From assembly GCA_003551265.1 (NCBI GenBank), contig PUMG01000008.1:1-6755 (forward strand): a stretch of 6,755 nt of DNA. Reading direction: 5' to 3'. Positions 1 through 5,560 of the stretch are shown here, piece after piece. Positions within the stretch are counted from its first letter, which is position 1, and each line of letters begins with the position of its first letter. Source of the DNA: Halovenus sp. GTDB taxonomy: Archaea > Halobacteriota > Halobacteria > Halobacteriales > Haloarculaceae. The position numbers were made by a program, and so were the translations under genes. The notes under the pieces are model-generated. The model was given only the letters and a program-made list of their open reading frames with translations. It was not told the DNA's origin and ran no database searches.

Positions 1-1
1 G

Positions 2-1462
2 TTAAATTTCGTCGTCCGGCCAGGACTGAACGAGAGACGGAAGGTGTGGTTCGTGTCCTGATTCTGTTCTCGCTGCGTCGAGATATCTCTGGAGTGCGTC
101 GCGGTAGTCGGGGTCTGCACAGTTGTCGATGAGTGTTTCTGCCACCTCGACCGGAGAGAGGGGACGGATGTCAGCCACACCATGTTCGGTTACCACGACG
201 TCTACGTCGTGTTCCGTGTGGTCGACGTGTGGCACCTTCGGGACAATTCGTGAGATATCTCCGTTCTGCGTTGTCGATGGAAGCGCGATGATACTGAGCA
301 TGCCGTTACGAGTGAAGTCGCCGCTCCCACCGATGCCGTTGCGTATCTGTGTGCCGCCGATGTGCGTCGAGTTCACGTGGCCGTAGAGGTCGACTTCGAG
401 CGCACTGTTGACCGCGACGACGCCGAATCGGTCGATGAGACTTCCTCGGTTCGAGAGAGATGCTGGTCGAAGGATGATTCGGTCAGCGTATCGCTCCGGA
501 TTCTCGAACAGCTGTCTGGTCCCGTCAGTAGATAGCGCGAGCGACGTTGCACTCGCCACTTCGAGCGTCCCGGCGTCCAGCAGATCGAGCAACCCATCCT
601 GTATGACCTCCCCATAATAGAGGAGGTCTCGCCCCTGAAAGTTAGTGTCTTCGAACGCACCCACCAGCGCGTTTCCGAGGCTTCCGACACCGAATTGCAG
701 ACACATCGAGTCTGCGAGCGCCGGGTTCGTATCCATCTCTGCCCGTAGAAACTGCACGAGATTATCGGCGACGGCAGTGTCTGCCGCCGTCGGTGTCCGG
801 AACTCGTAGGCTTGATCTTTCCGGTCGGTCTCGACGACGGCAACCAGCGTATCGCTGTTGAACGTGACTCGTGGCGTGCCCAGACGCTGACCCGGGTGGG
901 TCAACTCGATTGGTTGGCTCCGTGGTGGCGGTCCGACTCGACTGACGTCGTGGAAACGCTGGAGTTCGAGCGGCTGGGCGTGATTGACCTCGATTATGAG
1001 GGACTCGGCGGCCTCGACGAACGTCTGAGTCTGCCCGAGCGACATCGACGGGATGAACCAGTCACTGCCAGCAGCAATAGCCTCGACGACTGCGATGTCC
1101 GGCGAAGGTACGTTCCCGAGCAGGACGTCATCCCCCAGTCGAGAGATGTGCCTATCCTGAAATGCGATGACTCTCGCGTTGGCTGCTTCACGTGAAGCCG
1201 CCCGGGACTGGTAAGGCAACCGACGCTCGATAGCACCCGCTTCGATTAGTTCGGTGTCAATCTCATCACCCACGCTCCCAGCACTGAGTATCGTCAGCGC
1301 CAGTTCCCGACCACTGCCAGCGAGCGAAACGGGTACTGCTTTCGGATATCCGACGCTGCCGAATCCGCTCACGGCGACCGTTGCAGTGTCGGGAACGAGA
1401 GTCGCCGCTTCCTGAGGGGAAACTGGCTCCAGTTTGTCCGTCAGCCGACTCGTTATCTCCAT
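2..1462 (-). CDS. Acetyl-CoA hydrolase/transferase family CoA transferase
   Basis: Class I CoA transferase of the acetyl-CoA hydrolase/transferase family, which moves CoA between an acyl-CoA (succinyl-, acetyl- or propionyl-CoA) and a carboxylate in the cytoplasm. In the 486-residue product, GVGSLGNAL lies at 258-266, YYGEVIQDG at 282-290 with Glu285 as the expected covalent glutamate, the glycine-rich GIGGSGDF oxyanion loop at 376-383, and VTEHGVADIRPLSP at 424-437. The length is normal for the succinyl-CoA:acetate transferase type. I chose the ATG at 1462 because GAGGGTGA sits 7 bases upstream and the gene then starts 7 bases after the MaoC stop. The frame stays open to an ATG at 1540, but that start would overlap MaoC by 71 bases and lacks this ribosome site. 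It is probably co-transcribed with the MaoC gene and supplies its CoA thioester. The exact acceptor acid cannot be read from the sequence. The TAA stop is at 2-4, so the gene is complete. Confidence 0.92.
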   Translation of the reverse strand: MEITSRLTDKLEPVSPQEAATLVPDTATVAVSGFGSVGYPKAVPVSLAGSGRELALTILSAGSVGDEIDTELIEAGAIERRLPYQSRAASREAANARVIAFQDRHISRLGDDVLLGNVPSPDIAVVEAIAAGSDWFIPSMSLGQTQTFVEAAESLIIEVNHAQPLELQRFHDVSRVGPPPRSQPIELTHPGQRLGTPRVTFNSDTLVAVVETDRKDQAYEFRTPTAADTAVADNLVQFLRAEMDTNPALADSMCLQFGVGSLGNALVGAFEDTNFQGRDLLYYGEVIQDGLLDLLDAGTLEVASATSLALSTDGTRQLFENPERYADRIILRPASLSNRGSLIDRFGVVAVNSALEVDLYGHVNSTHIGGTQIRNGIGGSGDFTRNGMLSIIALPSTTQNGDISRIVPKVPHVDHTEHDVDVVVTEHGVADIRPLSPVEVAETLIDNCADPDYRDALQRYLDAARTESGHEPHLPSLVQSWPDDEI

Positions 1463-1469
1463 CGCAGTC

Positions 1470-1477
1470 TCACCCTC
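1470..1477 (-). promoter_or_regulatory. Shine-Dalgarno site of the CoA transferase gene
   Basis: Read on the minus strand, GAGGGTGA contains GGTGA, complementary to the 3' end of archaeal 16S rRNA, and is separated by 7 bases from the ATG at 1462. Its last three bases are the TGA stop of the upstream MaoC gene, so termination and re-initiation are physically coupled. This decides the start over the ATGs at 1510 and 1540. Confidence 0.7.
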
Positions 1478-2033
1478 GTTCGTCGAGGTCGTCTGGCTGA
1501 GTTCCAACATCAGCAGGCCATCCTGGCGGCCGTTCAGCACCAGGGTTGGCGTGGCTGCGCTTTCGAACCATCGGCGTCCGTTCGAGCGAGAGCACCAGTT
1601 CGTCGTCCTGGTTGTACGCTCGAAGTTCCGTCCTCACGATTCCGACGTGCTCGCGAGACTCACTCTCACGTGTTTCGAGTACTTCACTCTCGACGAACAG
1701 CGTATCGCCGTGGAACACGGGCGCATGATGGCGAACCTTGTCGTATCCGAGGTTCGCCGTAGCGTTCATCGAGACATCGATGACACTCATGCCGACGGCC
1801 ATAGCGATGACCACCAGTCCGTTCACGAGTCGTTCACCGAACTCCGTCTCGGCAGCGTACACCTCGTTGAAGTGCATTGGATTCAGGTTCATCGTCACGT
1901 TCGTAAGCCACACGTCGTCCGTCTCGGTGACGGTTCGCCCGAACGGATGTTTGTAGATGTGTCCCGTCTCAAAGTCCTCGTAGTAGCGTCCGTGCCACCC
2001 CTCGACTAGCTCTCGACCTGGTTGCTCGGACAT
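1470..2033 (-). CDS. MaoC/FkbR2-type acyl-CoA hydratase (hot-dog fold)
   Basis: Single hot-dog domain hydratase of 187 residues, expected to add water to, or remove it from, an enoyl-CoA-type thioester in the cytoplasm. The block GRTVTETDDVWLTNVTMNLNPMHF is clear across residues 32-55. It holds the N-x-N-P-x-H signature (Asn49, Asn51, Pro52, His54), where PhaJ-type (R)-hydratases have Asp and His. Asn in place of Asp is, as I recall, usual in the FkbR2/mesaconyl-CoA hydratase subgroup. GERLVNGLVV at 66-75 is also typical. Residues from about 158 form a Pro-, Asp- and Arg-rich tail beyond the fold. The ATG at 2033 is supported by a TATA box centred 28 bases upstream, which implies a leaderless mRNA. 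The CoA transferase gene follows after 7 bases. The setting suggests itaconyl-CoA, mesaconyl-CoA or a related branched enoyl-CoA as substrate, which is inference. The family call is firm. Confidence 0.9.
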   Translation of the reverse strand: MSEQPGRELVEGWHGRYYEDFETGHIYKHPFGRTVTETDDVWLTNVTMNLNPMHFNEVYAAETEFGERLVNGLVVIAMAVGMSVIDVSMNATANLGYDKVRHHAPVFHGDTLFVESEVLETRESESREHVGIVRTELRAYNQDDELVLSLERTPMVRKRSHANPGAERPPGWPADVGTQPDDLDERG

Positions 2034-2041
2034 TGTAACTC

Positions 2042-2058
2042 TCTTCGGCAGCCGAAGA
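2042..2058. repeat. 17-base perfect palindrome in the MaoC promoter, candidate operator
   Basis: TCTTCGGCAGCCGAAGA has two 8-base arms that are exact reverse complements around a single A. It fills most of the interval between the TATA box (2058-2064, sharing one base) and the start codon at 2033, where a bound dimeric regulator would block transcription start. The short spacer and position suit a protein-binding operator better than a terminator hairpin. The regulator is not visible in this window. Confidence 0.5.
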
Positions 2059-2064
2059 TATAAA
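2058..2064 (-). promoter_or_regulatory. TATA box of the MaoC-CoA transferase unit
   Basis: The minus strand reads TTTATAT, a good match to haloarchaeal TATA elements, centred 28 bases before the ATG at 2033. This spacing places the transcription start at or next to the A of the start codon, so a leaderless transcript is expected. The CoA transferase downstream has no such box and should share this promoter. Confidence 0.65.
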
Positions 2065-2104
2065 CCTGGTCGCAGTCAGGGGCAACCACGTACCAGTACA
2101 GCGA

Positions 2105-2129
2105 TTCTCGCCACGACGTGCGGCGAGAA
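2105..2129 (-). terminator. Stem-loop downstream of the acyl-CoA dehydrogenase gene
   Basis: TTCTCGCC and GGCGAGAA form a perfect 8-base-pair stem around a 9-base loop, beginning 27 bases past the acyl-CoA dehydrogenase stop. No T-tract follows on the minus strand, so it is not a textbook terminator. It could stabilise the mRNA 3' end, or act as an upstream element of the MaoC promoter, which begins about 40 bases further on. The inverted repeat is certain; its role is open. Confidence 0.35.
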
Positions 2130-2156
2130 ACCCATGACGACATACGAGACTTCCTC

Positions 2157-3359
2157 TCAGTACGACCGTGGAAGTCCGAGCACCTGCTCGCCGACGTAGT
2201 TCAACACGAGTTCCTGTGCGATTGGGACGAGCCTCGTCAGCCGTGCCTCTCTGAAGTAGCGCTCCACATCGTACTCCCGTGCGACGCCGAATCCGCCGTG
2301 CGTCTGCACTGCTGCGTCGGCTGCATCGAACGCTGCATCGGCTGCAAGATATTTTGCCATGTTCGCCCGTGCACCGACCTCGCTATCGTCGTCGTCAACC
2401 TGGTCGGCAGCGCTATAAGTCATCGCTTTGGCCGCCTGGACCCGTGTGTGCGCCTCGGCAAGTGGATGCTGGATAGCCTGGTTCTGGCCGATTGGTCGCT
2501 CGAACACCTCTCGCTCGTTGGCGTATTTGACACCTCTGTCGACGGCGAGTTCGCCCAGGCCGATACACTCCGCTGCGATAACGAGGCGCTCCTCGTTCAG
2601 CCCATCGAGCATCTGATAAAAGCCCGACCCCTCCTCGCCAACGAGATGGTCTGCGGGAACACGCACGTCTTCGAGATACAGCTGGAACGAGTGGACAAAG
2701 TTGCTGGCGGTTTTCGGTATCTTGTCCATCGAGAGCTGGCCGGCCTCCTCTACTCGCTCAATGTCGACCAGAAACATCGAGATTCCTTCCGTTCGCTTTT
2801 CAACCTCGCTTTTAGGCGTCGTTCGCGCCATGAGCAGGATGTAATCGCTCTGGTCGACACGTGAGATCCAGATTTTCTGCCCGTTGATGACGTACTCGTC
2901 GCCATCTCTGACAGCGGTGGCCTCCATTGACGTCGAATCTGACCCGGCGTTGGGCTCGGTGAGACCGAACGCAGGCACCGTTGCCTCGCCTGCGGCGAAC
3001 TTCGGGAGATACTCCTCTTTGAGTGAGTCGCTGCCGTACCTCACAATCGGAGAGCTAGTGTAGATCGAGCCGTGGACTGCCTGAGCGGCACTGAATCCAC
3101 CACCGTTTGCGGCAATCTCTTCGAACATCACCACCGTCTCTGGCGTTCCCATCCCACCACCACCGTACTGTTCGGGGATGAGAATACCGAACCAGCCGCC
3201 GTCGGCGAGTGCCCTGGCAAACTCCGTCGGATACCTTCCTGCTTCGTCGTGTTCACGCCAGTAGGTGTCGTCGAAGTCCTCGCAAATGCTCCTGATACTG
3301 CTGGCAATGAGTCGTTGTTGCTCAGTTACCGCTACCGTGTCGGTCGGAATCGATACCAT
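2157..3359 (-). CDS. Acyl-CoA dehydrogenase family flavoprotein
   Basis: FAD-dependent acyl-CoA dehydrogenase of 400 residues, the usual family length. It should oxidise an acyl-CoA at the alpha-beta bond and pass electrons to electron-transfer flavoprotein. Family signature 1, AFGLTEPNAGSD, is at residues 130-141. The substrate/FAD block with FERPIGQNQAIQHPLAE is near 286-302, and QTHGGFG at 352-358 begins signature 2. The C-terminal catalytic glutamate of the short- and medium-chain enzymes (the YEGT motif) is missing: after FREARLTR (369-376) the chain reads LVPIAQE. Glu257 in DGLNEERLV matches the alternative base of isovaleryl-CoA dehydrogenase, which suggests a branched substrate. The protein ends GLPRSY. 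The ATG at 3359 has a TATA-like box about 27 bases upstream. The gene is separated from MaoC by 123 bases that hold a separate promoter, so it may be regulated independently. Confidence 0.93.
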   Translation of the reverse strand: MVSIPTDTVAVTEQQRLIASSIRSICEDFDDTYWREHDEAGRYPTEFARALADGGWFGILIPEQYGGGGMGTPETVVMFEEIAANGGGFSAAQAVHGSIYTSSPIVRYGSDSLKEEYLPKFAAGEATVPAFGLTEPNAGSDSTSMEATAVRDGDEYVINGQKIWISRVDQSDYILLMARTTPKSEVEKRTEGISMFLVDIERVEEAGQLSMDKIPKTASNFVHSFQLYLEDVRVPADHLVGEEGSGFYQMLDGLNEERLVIAAECIGLGELAVDRGVKYANEREVFERPIGQNQAIQHPLAEAHTRVQAAKAMTYSAADQVDDDDSEVGARANMAKYLAADAAFDAADAAVQTHGGFGVAREYDVERYFREARLTRLVPIAQELVLNYVGEQVLGLPRSY

Positions 3360-3382
3360 GTTTCAATCAAGGGAGCGCCAGA

Positions 3383-3389
3383 ACATAAA
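3383..3389 (-). promoter_or_regulatory. TATA box of the acyl-CoA dehydrogenase gene
   Basis: The minus strand reads TTTATGT centred about 27 bases upstream of the ATG at 3359, the spacing expected for a leaderless haloarchaeal transcript. There is no Shine-Dalgarno sequence before the ATG. The match is slightly weaker than at the MaoC promoter because of the G. Confidence 0.55.
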
Positions 3390-3445
3390 GCTGCACAGGC
3401 AACCGCCTGAAACCGGTGCAGTCTGCCGTTGAAGTGACTTGAGGA

Positions 3446-3458
3446 CTCGGTTACCGAG
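3446..3458. repeat. 13-base palindrome in the divergent promoter region
   Basis: CTCGGTTACCGAG has 6-base arms in exact inverted symmetry around one central T. It lies between the divergent acyl-CoA dehydrogenase and MmgE/PrpD genes. It has the same one-base-spacer design and CGG/CCG core as the palindrome at 2042-2058, though the sequences are not identical. It may be an operator for one or both genes. Confidence 0.35.
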
Positions 3459-3461
3459 CAC

Positions 3462-3495
3462 TGTCAAGCGTCTGTTTGGGGGCGAAAGCTTGACA
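3462..3495. repeat. Inverted repeat upstream of the MmgE/PrpD gene
   Basis: TGTCAAGC (3462-3469) and GCTTGACA (3488-3495) are exact reverse complements separated by 18 bases, ending 26 bases before the MmgE/PrpD start. Corresponding points of the two arms are 26 bases apart, about two and a half helical turns. This suits a regulator binding site upstream of the start. No good TATA box stands at the usual distance from the ATG at 3522, so the promoter itself is not placed. Confidence 0.35.
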
Positions 3496-3521
3496 ACAGG
3501 CCACATATTGGCGTACAGTAC

Positions 3522-4937
3522 ATGACGAGAGAACACCATGGGACCGAGAGTGGTCTGTCCCCAACAGAGGAGATTGTCCATCGCTGTTTTTCCATTCGGT
3601 ACGAGGACATCCCTGAGCCCGCCCGGAGGCGAGCGCACGAACTCGTTCGTGACACTGTCGGTGTCGTCCTCGGCAGCACAACGACGACAGAGTCGAGCTC
3701 GATTGCCCGAGATTTCATCACGGCGACCTACGGTTCGGGACCGGCGACTGTGGCCGGTGCTGCTGAAGGTACTTCTGCGCCAGCGGCCGCGTTCGCCAAC
3801 GCAACAATCGCTCACGGCATCGAACTCGACGATACACACAGTGGTGCCTCGATTCATCCTGGTGCGGTGATTATTCCGACTGTCCTCGCCGTCGGCGAGC
3901 GTGAGGGTACAACGGGGAGAGACGCACTCGTGGCGACGGTCGCTGGGTACGAGTTGATGATTCGAATCAGCCGCGCTGCAGACCCTGCCGCACTGTACGC
4001 GAGGGGGTTTCATCCGACGTCGTGTTGTGGTGTCTTCGGAGCCGCGCTCTCGGCATCGATGCTCATGGAGTGTTCACTGGAAGAGGCTGTCAATGCTGTG
4101 GGCATCGCGGGAAGCTTCTCGGCAGGGAATCTCGAGTACCTCACCGACGGCACGTTGAGTAAACGAATCCAGCCCGGAATCGCCGCACAGGCGGGCGTCA
4201 CTTCGGCAGAGCTCGCAGCGCGTGGCTACACAGGTCCAAAGACCATCCTCGAAGGAGACCACGGGTTCCTCCAGGGCTACTCCGACAAGAGCGATGTCGA
4301 CCGACTGAGTACGTCTATCGACGATGACTACGAGTACGAGATTACCCGGACAGGTATCAAACCCCACGCATGCTGTCGCTACAATCAGACGCCGATCGAC
4401 GCCGTGCTCCAGCTCCAGGACCAGCACGGATTCACTGCCGAGGAGGTGGAATCTATCGACATTGGGCTGGTCGGTGCTGCAATGGTACTGGTTGGTGAAC
4501 CAGCGGTAGACAAAAAACACCCGAAAACGACGACTGACGCCCAGTTTAGCGTCCACTACAGCGTCGCAATCGCACTCCGAGAGGGTCGTGCGTTTGTAGA
4601 ACAGTACCGCGAGCCGTTGCTTTCCGATGAAGACGTTCTGGACCTTGCCCGGCGTGTTACCGCGTCACACGCCGAAGACCTCGAGCAGTACTACCCCGAT
4701 AACTTCCCGGCAGCAGCGACCGTCAGGACACGAGACGGCGAAGAGTTCACCACGTCGCTTCAAACCTGTCGTGGTGACCCCGCGAACCCACTCTCGCGTG
4801 AAGAACTGACCGAAAAGTACGAAGAGCTCGCGAGACGATTCCTCGATGAGAAGTCTCTCACTGAACTTGACCAGCTGCTCCGCTCGCTCGAACAGGTTGA
4901 CGATGTCTCAGTGATTGGGTCGTATCTGCGTGGATGA
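3522..4937 (+). CDS. MmgE/PrpD family protein (2-methylcitrate dehydratase / cis-aconitate decarboxylase-like)
   Basis: MmgE/PrpD-fold enzyme of 471 residues, full length for the family. Members include 2-methylcitrate dehydratase, cis-aconitate decarboxylase and an iminodisuccinate epimerase, so family membership alone does not fix the reaction. Landmarks are in family order: IAHGIELDD at 96-104, IHPGA at 111-115, RGFHPTSCCG at 161-170, TLSKRIQPG at 211-219 and GIKPHACCRYNQ at 278-289. From memory, His112, His164, Lys214 and Lys280 correspond in order and spacing to the active-site residues of mammalian cis-aconitate decarboxylase, but conserved scaffold residues do not prove that activity. 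The ATG at 3522 is the only in-frame ATG near the start; it has no Shine-Dalgarno sequence and no TATA box at -27. The gene is divergent from the acyl-CoA dehydrogenase. Clustering with a CoA transferase and hydratase, and no citrate synthase nearby, argues mildly against a methylcitrate cycle role. Confidence 0.92.
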   Translation: MTREHHGTESGLSPTEEIVHRCFSIRYEDIPEPARRRAHELVRDTVGVVLGSTTTTESSSIARDFITATYGSGPATVAGAAEGTSAPAAAFANATIAHGIELDDTHSGASIHPGAVIIPTVLAVGEREGTTGRDALVATVAGYELMIRISRAADPAALYARGFHPTSCCGVFGAALSASMLMECSLEEAVNAVGIAGSFSAGNLEYLTDGTLSKRIQPGIAAQAGVTSAELAARGYTGPKTILEGDHGFLQGYSDKSDVDRLSTSIDDDYEYEITRTGIKPHACCRYNQTPIDAVLQLQDQHGFTAEEVESIDIGLVGAAMVLVGEPAVDKKHPKTTTDAQFSVHYSVAIALREGRAFVEQYREPLLSDEDVLDLARRVTASHAEDLEQYYPDNFPAAATVRTRDGEEFTTSLQTCRGDPANPLSREELTEKYEELARRFLDEKSLTELDQLLRSLEQVDDVSVIGSYLRG

Positions 4938-4994
4938 GAGAAAATACGATGAGAACAGATACCGAAAGGGTTCCTGTGGCAGACATTAATATTA

Positions 4995-5015
4995 GAAATA
5001 GTTACCCACTATTTC
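4995..5015 (+). terminator. Perfect stem-loop after the MmgE/PrpD gene
   Basis: GAAATAGT and ACTATTTC form an 8-base-pair perfect stem with the 5-base loop TACCC, starting 57 bases after the MmgE/PrpD stop. It is A/T-rich and has no T-run after it, so it is not a standard terminator. The location still suits mRNA 3' end formation. The fold is clear; the function is a guess. Confidence 0.3.
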
Positions 5016-5084
5016 GATAGACACTCTCAGAGACGGATATACGTAACTTTCTCAAAAAACACCCAGAATACCCAAATTAACCCA

Positions 5085-5104
5085 GTGTATATTAGGAAAT
5101 ACAC
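5085..5104. repeat. Short inverted repeat in the A/T-rich gap
   Basis: GTGTAT and ATACAC flank an 8-base spacer. A 6-base symmetric pair is weak alone in A/T-rich DNA, and it is listed because two longer inverted repeats lie close by. Confidence 0.2.
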
Positions 5105-5116
5105 AGAATATATGTG

Positions 5117-5157
5117 GGTACATCTACTGAAATAGCCAGTGAGCATAAAGATGTACC
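5117..5157. repeat. 9-base inverted repeat in the A/T-rich gap
   Basis: GGTACATCT (5117-5125) and AGATGTACC (5149-5157) are exact reverse complements separated by 23 bases. They could be a pair of protein-binding half-sites or remains of a small mobile element. No duplicated flanking target site was recognised. Confidence 0.35.
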
Positions 5158-5404
5158 TGCGCAGCTACTTTATATCAGAGTATATATTCGTACACAGTAA
5201 TTTCAGCACCGAATAGTGCTTTGAGAACCAGATACCCTGTTTGAAGCCAATAAGCACCAGACGCTATTAATGAACAAGTTCTATCAAGACACTGCCGTCG
5301 TTCTGTTGGCCTACACTTACACCAACAATATCGAGTATTTATTTCTGATGTTTTTCTGCCACTCACCGTCATTGAGAGGTATGTCAAACCAGCTCAATGA
5401 GGGT

Positions 5405-5483
5405 CCACACCACGAGAAAGAACATGACGAGGAACCACACCACGAGAAAGACGTGACGAGGAACCACACCACGAGAAAGACGT
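5405..5483. repeat. 29-30-base direct tandem repeat, 2.7 copies
   Basis: Two full copies (5405-5434, 30 bases; 5435-5463, 29 bases) and a 20-base partial copy (5464-5483) lie head to tail. All share the 17-base core CCACACCACGAGAAAGA. Copy 1 continues ACATGACGAGGAA and copy 2 CGTGACGAGGAA, so copy 2 is one base shorter. Because of this, each copy is read in a different frame by any ORF crossing them, which gives PHHEK, PHHEK and then HTTRK. The array ends 77 bases before the start of the downstream gene. It looks like a noncoding minisatellite or a cluster of binding sites, not a protein repeat. Confidence 0.85.
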
Positions 5484-5533
5484 TCTCGACGATTGCATCG
5501 GCTCATGAGACAGAGCGGTGGAATCGTGAACCC

Positions 5534-5538
5534 TATTT
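5534..5538 (+). promoter_or_regulatory. Weak TATA-like element before the 144-residue gene
   Basis: TATTT, in the context CCCTATTTCT, is centred 25 bases before the ATG at 5561, the right distance for a leaderless transcript. The match is poor, and TATTTAT at 5336-5342 is an alternative upstream promoter that would make a long leader across the tandem repeat. Confidence 0.3.
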
Positions 5539-5560
5539 CTGGCGGGGCGTAGACTGCAGT

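Larger units (their letters stand above)
4938..5560. other. A/T-rich intergenic region without a convincing gene
   Basis: This stretch of about 620 bases is visibly richer in A and T than the flanking genes, especially from 4985 to 5360. It holds inverted repeats, TATA-like strings (TTTATAT at 5169-5175, TATTTAT at 5336-5342) and a tandem repeat, annotated separately where supported. A forward frame is open from 5270 into the gene at 5561, but its first 97 codons look random or repeat-derived. A 70-codon frame on the minus strand (5175-5387) resembles nothing I recognise. The composition suggests decayed inserted DNA or an unusually long regulatory spacer. Confidence 0.5.

Noticed and set aside
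2118..2864. Long open frame of 248 codons on the plus strand
   Set aside because: It is antisense to the acyl-CoA dehydrogenase, whose motifs are unmistakable. Its Cys- and His-rich translation resembles no family and is a by-product of the codon pattern of the real gene.
3490..3495. TTGACA resembling a bacterial -35 box upstream of the MmgE/PrpD gene
   Set aside because: The genome is archaeal and uses TATA/BRE promoters. The hexamer is better explained as one arm of the inverted repeat at 3462-3495.
3503..3509. ACATATT as a possible TATA box for the MmgE/PrpD gene
   Set aside because: It is centred only about 16 bases before the ATG at 3522, which would put transcription start inside the coding region, and there is no in-frame ATG or GTG just downstream to serve instead.
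3363..4013. Open frame of 216 codons on the minus strand
   Set aside because: It covers the divergent promoter region and the antisense of the MmgE/PrpD gene. The peptide is Arg/Cys-rich and unlike acidic haloarchaeal proteins, and no family is recognised.
5175..5387. 70-codon minus-strand frame in the A/T-rich gap, ending ALFGAEITVYEYIL
   Set aside because: It has no recognisable family and no convincing promoter or ribosome site. A frame of this length is not rare by chance, so it is mentioned only as part of the gap.
5405..5483. Possible CRISPR array
   Set aside because: The units are directly adjacent with no unique spacers, there are fewer than three full copies, and no cas gene is present.
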